DNA of 64,000 nt from Runella rosea (GTDB taxonomy: Bacteria; Bacteroidota; Bacteroidia; Cytophagales; Spirosomataceae). Shown one piece after another: positions 1 to 9,600 of the stretch; position 1 is the first letter of the stretch, and each line of letters begins with the position of its first letter. The DNA is taken from the NCBI RefSeq assembly GCF_003325355.1, contig NZ_CP030850.1:4705501-4769500 (forward strand), in the 5' to 3' direction. Position numbers and translations under genes: made by a program. The notes beneath the pieces are model-generated. The model did not search any database, was not told the DNA's origin, and was given only the letters and a program-made list of their open reading frames with translations.

Positions 1-624
1 TTGGCCAATAGCGAGTTTCAGGCCAATACGCACTGCATCGGAGACTCGGCCAACCGCCTCATGCTCAATTTGTATGCCAAGTATTTGAAAGGCAAAAATA
101 ACCGCCGCTGGCGTATTGAGCACGCCCAAATTGTGGACGCCGCCGATGTGCCTACTTTTGGAAAGTTTAACATTTTGCCTTCTGTTCAACCCACCCACGC
201 TACTTCTGATATGTATTGGGCGGTTGAGCGTTTGGGCAAAGAGCGCGAAAAAAATGGCTACGCGTTTCAGGCGTTGCTTCAACAAAACGGTAAGGTGACG
301 TTTGGAACCGATTTTCCAGTGGAGGCCGTTTCGCCGTTTTATACGTTTCATTCGGCCGTGTACCGGCAAGACGCCAAAGGTTTTCCCGAGGGTGGCTACC
401 AAATGGAAGGCGCGCTCAGTCGGGAAGAAACCCTGCGCGGCATGACGATCTGGGCCGCTTACGGCAACTTTGAAGAAGGCCGTTTGGGCAGCATCGAACC
501 TGGCAAAGCCGCTGACTTTGTTATCTTGGAAAAAGACTTGCTGACGGCTCCCGCCAATGAACTCCGTGACGTAAAAGTTCTAAAAACCTACGTAGCGGGC
601 GAGAAAGTGTTTGAGCGGAAGTAA
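1..624 (+). CDS. Amidohydrolase family protein (YtcJ-like), C-terminal part, cut by window start
   Basis: This is the C-terminal ~207 residues of a metal-dependent amidohydrolase of the YtcJ/Amidohydro_3 type. The reading frame is open at base 1, so the true start lies outside the window. Visible family features are an NTHCIGD segment with a His, the RIEHAQI motif (a metal-binding His in the family), and FGTDFPVE, where the Asp is the usual last catalytic/metal ligand. The end (GRLGSIEPGKAADFVIL) is the typical C-terminal composite domain of amidohydrolases. The family hydrolyses C-N bonds, often in formylated or cyclic amides; the substrate cannot be told here. Many Bacteroidota members are exported, but the N-terminus is not visible. 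Confidence 0.85.
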   Translation: MANSEFQANTHCIGDSANRLMLNLYAKYLKGKNNRRWRIEHAQIVDAADVPTFGKFNILPSVQPTHATSDMYWAVERLGKEREKNGYAFQALLQQNGKVTFGTDFPVEAVSPFYTFHSAVYRQDAKGFPEGGYQMEGALSREETLRGMTIWAAYGNFEEGRLGSIEPGKAADFVILEKDLLTAPANELRDVKVLKTYVAGEKVFERK

Positions 625-743
625 AAAAGTATGCTTTTTACCGTTTGATAACTTTTTTGATAAATGATTGTAAAGTAAAGATAAATCACAGATGTTTGGG
701 CGTAAGAGTATTCCACAACCAACACGTATTCCAAACTTCTGTG

Positions 744-1019
744 ATGCTTCCTGACCATCAGTTTGTATTGGTACAGCGGGCCGACGATTTGATCACCGCC
801 CAATCTACGGGTAGGCCCCGCCAAATGGCCCAACGCCTTGGCCTCTCCGAAAGAGCATGGTACTACCTGCTCGACCGGCTCCGTAACGACTACGGCCTGC
901 CGATTCTCTACGACCGCTTTAGATGCAGTTATTACTACACCGACGACGCATCTCATTGGCAAGATTTCGTGCAAAAATTCTTCAATTACCCTCTCTATAA
1001 CAACAATAGGGGAAAGTAA
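744..1019 (+). CDS. Small helix-turn-helix domain protein
   Basis: A 91-residue protein if translation starts at the ATG at 744. The frame can be extended upstream to 645, but the extra 33 residues look non-native. The core reads as a compact HTH: a stretch around TGRPRQMAQRLGLSERAWY (two short helices with a recognition-helix-like second one), followed by LLDRLRNDYGLPILYDR and a SYYYTD beta-hairpin end. Cytophagales genomes carry many short proteins of this layout, usually annotated as HTH-domain proteins. It probably binds DNA, but no target is evident. A possible 42-residue peptide gene follows 41 bases downstream. Confidence 0.6.
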   Translation: MLPDHQFVLVQRADDLITAQSTGRPRQMAQRLGLSERAWYYLLDRLRNDYGLPILYDRFRCSYYYTDDASHWQDFVQKFFNYPLYNNNRGK

Positions 1020-1060
1020 TTTATTGATTATCAATTGTTTGTATTGTAAAAGCTAAAGCT

Positions 1061-1189
1061 ATGAAAAAAGACGAAAAAAAAATGACTCACTGCAAGCCGT
1101 TTGCAGTGGCAACTCCTAACATTGTGACGTTGATCAACGACGGCCACCGCCCAAACGCCCGCAAGAAACAAAGTTTAGAACATGTTTAG
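1061..1189 (+). CDS. Possible 42-residue peptide gene downstream of the HTH gene
   Basis: An ATG-initiated frame of 42 codons starting with a Lys-rich N-terminus (MKKDEKKMTHCKP) and ending ARKKQSLEHV. It contains a single Cys and no hydrophobic segment. It follows the HTH protein on the same strand with a 41-base gap. Nothing in it is recognisable, and the only support is its position and the lack of any other gene here. It could be a short peptide controlled by the HTH protein, or chance. Confidence 0.25.
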   Translation: MKKDEKKMTHCKPFAVATPNIVTLINDGHRPNARKKQSLEHV

Positions 1190-1573
1190 AATTATATTTT
1201 ACTACTCTTACAAAAGATTGATGATAATTTGGTAATTAACCCATAAAATACACTTTGCAGGTTGTTCTTTCATAGTCTTCAGAATGTCTTCGAAAGAACG
1301 GGGGCATCCGTGCGAGTTACTCATCCAAATGTGCGTTCATTTATCCATCGCCACTTAACAGGGAGAAAGCCTCGTTGAGAAGGTGGGCGGGAGTCAAACT
1401 CAACCCTCAGGCCAATAATACTTGGATTCTACCTACCCTAAAAATATTTTTTATAGGCATCATCTACAAGTATCTTTTTGTAACAATTTGATAATAAATT
1501 GTCGATATCCACAAATGCATTTTTGGCAGAATGCTCGTTTTCGAATAGCTTTGAGCCTTTCCTTTTTTAACCT
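1190..1573. other. Intergenic stretch without a recognisable gene
   Basis: About 380 bases precede the acyl-CoA ligase gene. I see no convincing protein or tRNA. There is one inverted repeat with 8-base arms (GTTCTTTC at 1264-1271 and GAAAGAAC at 1292-1299). The downstream part is AT-rich and probably holds the promoter of the matB operon, but no clean TAnnTTTG element was found. Confidence 0.4.
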
Positions 1574-3058
1574 ATGCTACAGTTAATCAAAAATGCCTCC
1601 CAAACCCAAGGCAATCAAGCTATTGTCGCCGACAATCAAACCTACACCTACCAACATTTACTAGAAGCTTCGCATGGATTTGCGTCAATATTACTTGAAC
1701 AAACAACCGATTTGGCCGAAGCTCGGGTCGCATTCATGGTCTCCCCTGGCTTTGATTATGTGCGGGTACAGTGGGGCATTTGGCGCGCTGGTGGCGTGGC
1801 GGTTCCGTTGTGTATTACGTACCCATTGCCCTCATTGGAGTATGTTATCGACGATACCGACGCGCAAATCATCGTGGCGGGGGCCGAATACGCCGAGGTT
1901 TTAGCGCCGTTGGTTACCCAAAAAGGCCTTCGTTTCATTGTCTTAACGGATGTTAAAGACGCTGCTTTGTCTCCCAAAAAATTGCCTAATATTTCGCCCA
2001 GCCGCCGGGCGATGATTCTCTATACCAGCGGAACCACTAACTTGCCCAAAGGCGTGGTCACGACGCATCGCACCATTGAAGCGCAGGTATCAACCTTGGT
2101 AAAAGCCTGGGAATGGTCTGCCAACGATCATATTCTGTGCGTGTTGCCGTTGCACCACGTTCATGGCATCATTAACGTCATTTCGTGTGCGCTGTGGTCG
2201 GGCGCAACGGTAGAATTCTTGCCGTCATTCTCGGCAGAAGCGGTCTTTGGGACATTTTTGCAAGAAAGAATCAATGTATTCATGGCCGTCCCGACCATTT
2301 ATTTCAAACTCATTGCCTACTGGGAAAGTTTACCAAAGGATCAACAACAAATAATTTCAGACAACCTTTCTGGCTTTCGATTGATGGTTTCTGGCTCGGC
2401 GGCATTGCCTGTATCGGTTATGGAAAAATGGAAAACCATCAGCGGACACACGCTTTTGGAACGCTACGGCATGACCGAAATCGGCATGGGTATCAGCAAT
2501 CCGTACCACGGTGAGCGCAAAGCGGGCTACATCGGCAAACCTCTGCCGGGCGTTCGGGTTCGGTTGGTCGATGAGCTTAATCAGGTCGTCAAAGCAGGGC
2601 AACCTGGAGAAATTCAGGTGAAGGGTAAAAACGTATTTTTGGAATACTGGCAACGCCCGGAAGCCACCCAAAAGACTTTCACGGAAGATGGTTGGTTCAA
2701 AACAGGCGACGTGGCCGTGGTCGAAAAAGGCTATTACCGCATCTTGGGCCGTGATTCTATCGACATCATCAAGTCGGGCGGTTACAAAATCTCCGCGCTC
2801 GAAATCGAAGAAGTATTGCGCACACATCCCGCCATCAGCGATTGCAGTGTGGTGGGTATTCCTAACGAAGAATGGGGAGAATTGGTCGTTGCGGCTTTGA
2901 TGGTCAAAGACCCCGAAATCGACCTAAAATCACTCAACCAATGGCTTCGCGAGCGTATGCCCGCCTACAAAGTACCTCGCCACTACAAAATCATCGAAGA
3001 ACTCCCCCGTAATGCTATGGGCAAAGTCACCAAAAACGACATCAAGAAGTTATTTTGA
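1574..3058 (+). CDS. matB: Malonyl-CoA synthetase (AMP-forming acyl-CoA ligase)
   Basis: A 494-residue ANL-superfamily adenylate-forming ligase. The AMP-binding P-loop is LYTSGTTNLPKG (about residues 150-161), followed by the LPLHHVHG segment, the ERYGMTE motif (A5), the KTGD motif with its conserved Asp, and the C-terminal lid IKSGGYKI hinge ending with the catalytic Lys in NAMGKVTK. Length and the GERKAGYIGKPLPGV segment fit the MatB/ACSF3 subgroup, which makes malonyl-CoA (or methylmalonyl-CoA) from the free acid, ATP and CoA. The next two genes encode both subunits of a MadLM-type malonate carrier, so malonate is the likely substrate. Specificity is inferred mainly from this context. It is probably cytoplasmic. 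Confidence 0.85.
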   Translation: MLQLIKNASQTQGNQAIVADNQTYTYQHLLEASHGFASILLEQTTDLAEARVAFMVSPGFDYVRVQWGIWRAGGVAVPLCITYPLPSLEYVIDDTDAQIIVAGAEYAEVLAPLVTQKGLRFIVLTDVKDAALSPKKLPNISPSRRAMILYTSGTTNLPKGVVTTHRTIEAQVSTLVKAWEWSANDHILCVLPLHHVHGIINVISCALWSGATVEFLPSFSAEAVFGTFLQERINVFMAVPTIYFKLIAYWESLPKDQQQIISDNLSGFRLMVSGSAALPVSVMEKWKTISGHTLLERYGMTEIGMGISNPYHGERKAGYIGKPLPGVRVRLVDELNQVVKAGQPGEIQVKGKNVFLEYWQRPEATQKTFTEDGWFKTGDVAVVEKGYYRILGRDSIDIIKSGGYKISALEIEEVLRTHPAISDCSVVGIPNEEWGELVVAALMVKDPEIDLKSLNQWLRERMPAYKVPRHYKIIEELPRNAMGKVTKNDIKKLF

Positions 3059-3064
3059 TTTTTC

Positions 3065-3111
3065 AACGTCGGCAGGGTTTGGTCGTCACAGTATCAAACC
3101 CAGCCGACGTT
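3065..3111. repeat. 17-base inverted repeat between matB and madL
   Basis: Arms AACGTCGGCAGGGTTTG (3065-3081) and its near-exact complement (3095-3111) have one mismatch and enclose a 13-base loop. It lies seven bases after the matB stop, with no T-run behind it. It could be an mRNA hairpin that tunes expression between matB and madLM, or a copy of a dispersed palindromic element. A classical terminator is less likely. Confidence 0.7.
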
Positions 3112-3164
3112 CTCCGTGACAACCAACTCTACCGACATAATTCTAAACCTTTAACTTCCAAAAA

Positions 3165-3533
3165 ATGATCATTTACGGCGTAGCCATTTTGGCTTTCTGC
3201 TACATCATCGGCCAGCTCATCGGTGAATTTTTAGGTAAACTCATTGGCGTCGACGCCAACGTTGGCGGAGTAGGTTTTGCCATGTTACTGTTGATTTTTC
3301 TGAGCGATTGGCTTCATAAAAAAAGCTACTTTGACAAATCCACCGAAAATGGCATTCTGTTTTGGAATCAAATGTACATTCCGATTGTGGTGGCAATGTC
3401 GGCCATCCAAAACGTAAAAGTGGCGGTTTCGAGTGGTTTTATTGCCATTTTGGCGGGAATTGTCCCCGTTGTGATTTGTCTGCTCACCATTCCGCTTCTA
3501 GCCAAACTTTCTAAAAATACCAAGCCCGACTAA
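3165..3533 (+). CDS. madL: Malonate transporter subunit MadL
   Basis: A 122-residue inner-membrane protein with about four hydrophobic segments. It matches MadL in length and sequence style: a YGVAILAFCYIIGQLIGE start, a GVDANVGGVGFAMLLLI segment and an NGILFWNQMYIPIVVAMSA segment. MadL works with MadM as a two-component malonate carrier, first described in Malonomonas rubra, where transport is coupled to Na+. Here the partner follows after two bases, so the two are co-translated. The upstream malonyl-CoA synthetase suggests that imported malonate is activated to malonyl-CoA; no malonate decarboxylase genes are visible. Confidence 0.9.
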   Translation: MIIYGVAILAFCYIIGQLIGEFLGKLIGVDANVGGVGFAMLLLIFLSDWLHKKSYFDKSTENGILFWNQMYIPIVVAMSAIQNVKVAVSSGFIAILAGIVPVVICLLTIPLLAKLSKNTKPD

Positions 3534-3535
3534 GC

Positions 3536-4300
3536 ATGGAAATCATCGTCAAATTCCTCGAAAAAAACGGGCTAATCTTTGCCTTCTTGGTCGTAGGGCT
3601 TATCATTTATCTGTCGGGCATTATTTCCGACAAACTTACCCGCCGTAAAATCCCCGCTTCGGCCATCGCCATCCTTGCCGGTCTGGTCATTGCCTACTTC
3701 GGTGGCGTATATTCGGGTGGGGAAAAAGGCATTGCCGATATTAAGATTTTTTCGGGCTTCGGCACGCTGGGCGGCTCTATGCTTCGCGACTTCGCCATTG
3801 TTTCTACCGCCATGGGCGCGAGTTTTTTAGTACTAAAGCGTACAGGCTGGGTGGGTGCTTTATCGCTGTTTTTAGGCATTGTACTTTCTTTTTTGGGTGG
3901 TGTAGGAGTAGCATTGCTCTGGGGTTACCGCGACGCCGTTAGCCTGACCACCATCGGTGCGGGGGCGTGTACGTACATCGTCGGGCCAGTAACGGGCGCG
4001 GCCATCGGTGCCTCGTCCGACGTCATTGCCTTGAGCATTGCAGCGGGTGTGGTCAAAGCCATCACCGTAACCATCGGTACGCCCTTTGTGGCCAAATTCA
4101 TCGGCCTCGACAACCCCCACACCGCCCTCATCTACGGTGGATTGATGGGAACCACCAGCGGCGTAACGGCAGGACTAGCCGCCACCGACCCCAAACTCGT
4201 TCCCTACGGAGCCCTCACCGCCACGTTTTATACGGGCTTGGGTTGTCTTGCTTGTCCTTCGATTCTATACCTTCTGGTGCGGCTGACGTTTGGGGGCTGA
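3536..4300 (+). CDS. madM: Malonate transporter subunit MadM
   Basis: A 254-residue polytopic membrane protein with roughly eight hydrophobic segments. Recognisable stretches are SGIISDKLTRRKIPASAIAI, GTLGGSMLRDFAIVSTAMGA and the Gly/Ala-rich ASSDVIALSIAAGVVKA helix, all typical of MadM. It pairs with MadL, whose gene ends two bases upstream. Length agrees with the family (~255 residues). The gene ends the matB-madL-madM operon, and a terminator candidate follows at 4350-4386. Confidence 0.9.
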   Translation: MEIIVKFLEKNGLIFAFLVVGLIIYLSGIISDKLTRRKIPASAIAILAGLVIAYFGGVYSGGEKGIADIKIFSGFGTLGGSMLRDFAIVSTAMGASFLVLKRTGWVGALSLFLGIVLSFLGGVGVALLWGYRDAVSLTTIGAGACTYIVGPVTGAAIGASSDVIALSIAAGVVKAITVTIGTPFVAKFIGLDNPHTALIYGGLMGTTSGVTAGLAATDPKLVPYGALTATFYTGLGCLACPSILYLLVRLTFGG

Positions 4301-4349
4301 TGCGCTTATTTTCTACAAAGGTTACGCTTCTACGAAGTTTCTTTATGTT

Positions 4350-4386
4350 AGGAGGCTTTTGTGTAAGCTCTTCACCTCCTTTTTTT
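4350..4386 (+). terminator. Candidate rho-independent terminator after madM
   Basis: AGGAGG (4350-4355) pairs with CCTCCT (4375-4380). A nested GCTT/AAGC stem (4355-4358 with 4365-4368) lies inside, and TTTTTT follows at 4381-4386. It lies 50 bases downstream of madM. Confidence 0.55.
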
Positions 4387-4462
4387 CTCAATTAAATCGT
4401 CTATAGACGCAATTCAATCATTTCTGGCTATTAAAAATGGGCGCGTTAGGGCAATTTTGGGG

Positions 4463-4488
4463 CAACGAGCGCTCTGAAACGCTCGTTG
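4463..4488. repeat. 9-base inverted repeat upstream of the ZU5-like gene
   Basis: CAACGAGCG (4463-4471) and CGCTCGTTG (4480-4488) form a perfect stem with an 8-base loop, 33 bases before the next start codon. There is no T-run. It may be a leader hairpin or an intergenic repeat. Confidence 0.5.
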
Positions 4489-4521
4489 ATAAACTCGATT
4501 CGTTAAACTATACAGCCAAAA

Positions 4522-5835
4522 ATGAAACATTTTCTTCCTCGATTGACCATGGGCATTTGGCTCGTGGGTCAAATTGCCTGCCAAACCCCTGGCAGTCTTG
4601 TTAATGTTGAGCCAATAGGCAACCTCCCCGCCGAAATCACCGAAAAGGGGAAGCCCATCGGTGCGCCCGTTGTCAAATCCATCGGCCCCGAAGGTGGTAC
4701 GCTGACTTCCCCCGACGGGAGCCTACAATTGACTTTTCCAGCGGGTGCGCTCAGTGCCGCTACCCCCCTTCGACTACAAATGGTAGAAAACAAAGCCGCT
4801 GGCGGTATCGGGCCTGCATTTGAAGTAACGCCCAAGGAGACAAAACTCAACAAACCCGTTTCACTCGCTTGGAAATTTGGCAAGGACGGCCTAAACGGCA
4901 CCGCTACCAATGTGGTGGGTTTGGCCAGACAGCGCGAAGACGGTGCTTGGCTTGGCAAGTCTAACCTCAAAGCAGACGTCGCCACTCAAACACTTACCGT
5001 ACCGACATTTGACCTTAAATATCCATTGGCTTTTTATCAGAATTTTTATCTAAAATACGATGCCAGTGTGTTGGTTCCTAACCAACAAATAATGCTTACG
5101 GTTGCCTATCAACCCAACCACAGTGACAAGGAAGAGTCGGAGTCGAGAGAAACATTGTTGGCTTCGCTTAAGCCGTGGGAACCTGTTGACCATACCAACC
5201 TCAGAAACTGGCGTCTCAACGGTGAGCCCGCACTGTCGGCCAACAAAGCGAATGGTTCGTTAAATGTGCATAATAAAGGAGAAAAAGCACTCTATATCGC
5301 TCCCAGCAAAGTACCCGCCAACAACCCAATGGCCATCAGTGTTGACTTAAAAACGGGCGGACGTAGTCAAATCATTTTGGTTGCCAACGTGACCGTTGTA
5401 GCGGCCAATCGAATGACCATCAACGGGAAAATCTATGAAAACCCTAAAGTATCGGTCAATAACGACGAAAGCGGTAGTCGTATTTATATCAGTATGCAAG
5501 AAGTCATGCCCCCAGATGCGAGTTATCCAGCAGGTCTCAGCGTTTCCATCAAAAATTTCAAAGGAAAAGGCACCTACACGATTGAGTCTGACGAGAACTG
5601 CCGCATGGACGGCAAAGAAAGCGGAAAAACTGGAAAGCTATTTGATTCTCAATATGTTGACCCCATTAGTTTCGACATGGTTTACTCAAAAGGCTCCATT
5701 ACCATCACGGAATACAACGGCAAACTTGGCACCATTGCGGGCACGTTTAGCGCTACCCTTTACCATGAACCTGGTCGTTATAAACCCGTTCAAGCAGGGG
5801 CTTTCGGGGGAGAGTTTCGCACCATTGAAAATTAA
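4522..5835 (+). CDS. Secreted protein with an N-terminal ZU5-like domain
   Basis: A 437-residue protein with an N-terminal signal region (MKHFLPRLTMGIWLVGQIAC) whose Cys could be a lipidation site, although Gln rather than Leu at -3 makes the lipobox imperfect. Residues ~50-110 carry the ZU5-type signature: GPEGGTLTSPDG, LTFPAGALS, then FEVTPKE. In surface proteins this is a beta-sandwich. The remainder is beta-rich, with YLKYDASVLVPNQQIMLTVAY near the middle, and has no catalytic motif I recognise. It stands alone between the malonate operon and a converging two-component system. It is probably an envelope or outer-membrane-attached protein of unknown function. Confidence 0.75.
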   Translation: MKHFLPRLTMGIWLVGQIACQTPGSLVNVEPIGNLPAEITEKGKPIGAPVVKSIGPEGGTLTSPDGSLQLTFPAGALSAATPLRLQMVENKAAGGIGPAFEVTPKETKLNKPVSLAWKFGKDGLNGTATNVVGLARQREDGAWLGKSNLKADVATQTLTVPTFDLKYPLAFYQNFYLKYDASVLVPNQQIMLTVAYQPNHSDKEESESRETLLASLKPWEPVDHTNLRNWRLNGEPALSANKANGSLNVHNKGEKALYIAPSKVPANNPMAISVDLKTGGRSQIILVANVTVVAANRMTINGKIYENPKVSVNNDESGSRIYISMQEVMPPDASYPAGLSVSIKNFKGKGTYTIESDENCRMDGKESGKTGKLFDSQYVDPISFDMVYSKGSITITEYNGKLGTIAGTFSATLYHEPGRYKPVQAGAFGGEFRTIEN

Positions 5836-5894
5836 GGATTGGCGTAAAAATCGTTAGTTTTTACCCCGACATTCTTACCAATAACTTTATTTAA

Positions 5895-5943
5895 GATACC
5901 TTATCGGTCTGACGGTTTGGAACCGTCGGACGGGTAAGGTATC
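5895..5943. terminator. Long hairpin between converging genes; possible bidirectional terminator or palindromic repeat
   Basis: A 23-base arm starting GATACCTTATCGG (5895-5917) faces its near-complement (5921-5943) across the three-base loop TGG. A few mismatches or G-U pairs are scattered in the stem. It ends three bases before the stop codon of the LuxR regulator. The inner sequence GTCTGACGGTTTG recurs, as GTCCGACGGTTTG, in the palindrome at 38146-38185, so it may belong to a repeat family as well as ending transcription. Confidence 0.6.
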
Positions 5944-5945
5944 GC

Positions 5946-6566
5946 TCAAATCAACCGCTCCTTCCTTGCCTTCTCAATGGCTTCTGCTTTGGAGTGGACT
6001 TCGAGCTTCCAGTAGATGTTTTTGATGTGGGTCCGGATGGTTTCTTTATCCACAAACAATTCGTCGGCAATGGTTGTGTAACTTTTTCCTTGTGCAATGC
6101 GCTCCAACACCTCCGTTTCGCGGGCGGTAAGGGGAGAATGATGATTTTTCTGGAACGACGCCACCACCATGCGGGCAATGTTGGTACTCATGGGCGCGCC
6201 ACCTTGTCGTATCTCACGAATGGCCTCAATGAGACGGCTGGGCGGCATGTTTTTGGTGAGGTATCCGCCCGCACCAGCACACAACGCCTTGAACACCAAA
6301 TCATCGTTTTCATACACCGTCACCACAATGAGTTGGGTCTGAGGGCGCAGTTTTTTGGTGCGCTCAATGCCTTCTACACCGCCCATGCGCGGGAGTTCGA
6401 GGTCCATGAGTACCACGTCGGGGCGGTCGATGGCGAGGTTGCGGAGGTAATCTTCACAGTTGGAATATGAGCTAACGACCAAAAAATCTTCGGTATTGTT
6501 CAGCAAATCAGTAAATGCTTCGCGGATGAGGTGGTCGTCTTCGACGAGGGAGAGGCGGATGGGCAT
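5946..6566 (-). CDS. LuxR/NarL-family response regulator
   Basis: A 206-residue two-domain regulator. The N-terminal receiver has the acidic pair D10/D11 and the phospho-acceptor D55 in VVLMDLELP, plus a Lys in GYLTKN. The C-terminal domain begins LTARETEVLERIAQGKS and continues through ADELFVDKETIRTHIKNIY, the LuxR-type HTH. Phosphorylation of D55 is expected to promote dimerisation and DNA binding. The gene lies 39 bases downstream of a HisKA_3 sensor kinase on the same strand, which is almost certainly its partner. A long hairpin closes the transcript. Confidence 0.93.
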   Translation of the reverse strand: MPIRLSLVEDDHLIREAFTDLLNNTEDFLVVSSYSNCEDYLRNLAIDRPDVVLMDLELPRMGGVEGIERTKKLRPQTQLIVVTVYENDDLVFKALCAGAGGYLTKNMPPSRLIEAIREIRQGGAPMSTNIARMVVASFQKNHHSPLTARETEVLERIAQGKSYTTIADELFVDKETIRTHIKNIYWKLEVHSKAEAIEKARKERLI

Positions 6567-6605
6567 TTTTGGAATAATTTAGTAAGGGCTAACGCGCCAG
6601 TTATA

Positions 6606-9600
6606 TCAATTTTTGGGGCTAAGTTTTGCTATAGCTCCCACTTTTTTTCGAAATTCTACGCAAGTTCCTTTGCCTGCTAGTGTTCGGATGAGGGCGCTGC
6701 CACCTATTTTTTCGGCGCGGGTCTGGATGTTGGTCAGTCCGTTACCCTGACGGGTTTGATCAGCGTAAAAGCCCTTGCCGTTGTCCTGCCATTGAATCTT
6801 CATTTCGTCGTTTTCAACACCAAAAGTAAACGAAACCTCCGTGGCTTGGGCATGTTTGAGGGTGTTGCTGATGGCTTCTTTGAAGAGTAACACTAAGTGC
6901 CTGCTTTCACCCATGTAAAGCGTCACTGCGCGGAGGTCATCGTTGAGGCCATTAACCGAAAACCGAATTCCCGTTTTATCAAACGCATCGTCGCCAAAAT
7001 CTTTGAGGCGTATGGCAATCTCGTAGAAATTATCGTGTTCGGGATTAATGGCCCAAATAAAATCTTTCGTTCCCTGATACATGCGGTTGGAATTATCGCC
7101 GATTTTGGTGAGCAACGTCCCGATTTCGCCCTTGGCCTGACCATTGAGACGGGTTTTAATCATTTCTGTTAACAACGAAATCCGCGTCAACGTATTACCG
7201 AATTCATCGTGCAAGTCTTGGGCCGCGAGTTTACGTACACGCTCGTTCTCTTCTAACTTAACCCGCTCCAAATCAAATAGATGCTTAACTTTAGCCCGTA
7301 CTCGATAATCGTAAAAAAGCTTGGATACGGTCACCAAAATCAACAATGCCAACCCGTAAAACCACCACGTTTGCCAAAAAGGAGGTTGGATGTACAGCGG
7401 AATGCTCAGGATTTCTTTTTCATTCCACAGCCCTTCGTTGTTGGCAGCTTTGACGCGCAACGTGTACTGGCCAGGGCTTAAGTTAGTAAATGTCAAATAG
7501 CGACGTGTACCCGCCGTGACCCATTTTTTGTCAAACCCTTCCAGCTGGTACGCAAATTGATTCTGGGTGGGGTTGGTATAATCTAACGCGGCCAATTCAA
7601 ACGAAAAAAAATTCTCGTTGTATTTTAGGGTAATGGGCTCTTTCAACGCCAGCAGACTGTCAATGTCCCATTCTTTTTCAAACTTTTTGAAGGAAGTAAC
7701 CGCCACTTTGGGCAAGTGCCGATTGGGCACTAATTCAGTAGGACGACAACTTAACAACATGCCGTTGCCTCCGAAAAATAATTCTCCATCGGCACTTTGG
7801 TGAAATCCCCCCGAATTAAATTCTCCACCGCCGAGTCCATCTTGGGCGGTATAATTGCGAAAAGTGCGTTTGTCGGGGTCAAAGCAAACCAAGCCGCCGT
7901 TGGTTGTTAGCCATATCTTTCCTTTGGAGTCGCTAAGCGCCCCGTACACGAAAGCATTAGAAAGACCTTCTTTTTCGGTAAAATGCTCAAACGTAACTTT
8001 TCCTTTTTCTTCAATCACTCGACTGAGTCCTTTGGTGGTACATACCCAAACGCGCTGTTTGGCATCGACATGAACGTCCAATACAATATTGTTTATCAAT
8101 GATTTAGGATCGCGAGGATTATTTTGAAAGAATTGAGCAATTCCTCCGTTGGCGGGCCATTGCACCAATCCGTTTCGCATCCCAATCCAGAGCGTGCCTT
8201 TGGCATCCTTCTGAATAGCTCCGACGCTACGCAGTTCAATTTTAGTATTTTTAGCAGCAGGTAATTCCCGAATGATTTCGGGCGAACCAGTAGGAGTGAG
8301 TTTGGCCAGATAGGACTGAGTACCTACCCACATTTTCTCCTGTTTGTCTTGGTAAATCCGCAAAACCCAAGGTTTTTTATTGTCGAATGCGGGCAGAACA
8401 AACGGGGCAAAACGATCACGAGAGCGGTCATACCGAAGCAATCCCGCATTGCCACCTACCCACAGCGTACCTTTGGCATCTTCAGTGATAGTTTCGACCA
8501 AGGCATCATTGGGTAATGCATATTTTTTGATGTCCTGAGACTGACGGTCAATTCGGTACAGCTTGGAAAACGTTGCTGCCCACAAAAACCCTTGCCGATC
8601 GGTACCAATGCCGAAGTAACTTTTTCCAGCGGCATTTTCTTTACTAAATAGCCGTTCCCAATGTTGAAATGTATTTTTTGAACGTGAATACAACTGAACT
8701 CCCGCCTCGCGTGTACCTACCCAAACCACATCTTCGGATGCTTCTCGCCCTTCGTAAATGCAGGTGATATGGCTGCTTTTGAGGCCATTTTTTGCCAATA
8801 AATCTTCCTGAAAACTCCCTAAACGCACTAGTTGCCGCGTGATTTCGTCAAAACGATAACGAAAAACACCGTTTCCCTGCGTTCCTATCCAAATCACACC
8901 GAGGCGATCGGTCCAAACAGTCGAAAGTTGAACTTTAGCGGGCAACCCATCCGTTAGGTCTTCCCATGCACCCGTTTGAGGATTGGCCAACCCAAACTGT
9001 CCTTGCGCACTCACCCACAAGCCTTTAGCACGCGCACTCCAGACGTGCGTAGGAGGTTGGTCAGTGTCAAAAAGTGGCAAGGAGCGGTTGCGACTATTTT
9101 CAAAGCGTATGTTATTGCCAATCAATAGTTTGTTAAGACCTTTGGCCGTTCCTATCCATAAATTTCCTTCGGCGTCAAGGGTCATACTCCCCACAAAATC
9201 GTTCGAAAGAGAATAAGCATCGTCTGTCGAATGACGGTACAGAAAATGCTGAAATTCATCTCCTTTCGGCCGCAGGCACCATAAACCTGACGACGTTCCG
9301 ACCCAAATCGCGTGGTTTTTGTCTTCCACAATGCTCGTGACCATGCCTTGGATTTGTGGAAAATGTTGAAAGCTATTCTGGCGAAACAACCGACGATTCA
9401 GCCCTTTGGTAGTGCCCACCCAGAGATGATGCCGCGCATCTTCGTATAAAAACGTAATGTCATCGTGCGAGAGCGTAGTGGAGTCAAACGGGTTGTGGCG
9501 GTATTTTTTGATAGCCTGTCCGTCATAACAATTGAGGCCGTCTTGCGTGCCCATCCACATCAACCCTCGGTGGTCCTGCACGATGCTACGCACTTCGTTT

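Noticed and set aside
588-1034. A 148-codon minus-strand frame opposite the small HTH gene
   Set aside because: The plus-strand frame has a coherent HTH pattern; the minus frame has none.
3872-4395. Several overlapping frames on both strands across madM
   Set aside because: They are shadows of the GC-rich madM coding sequence; MadM itself is clearly recognisable.
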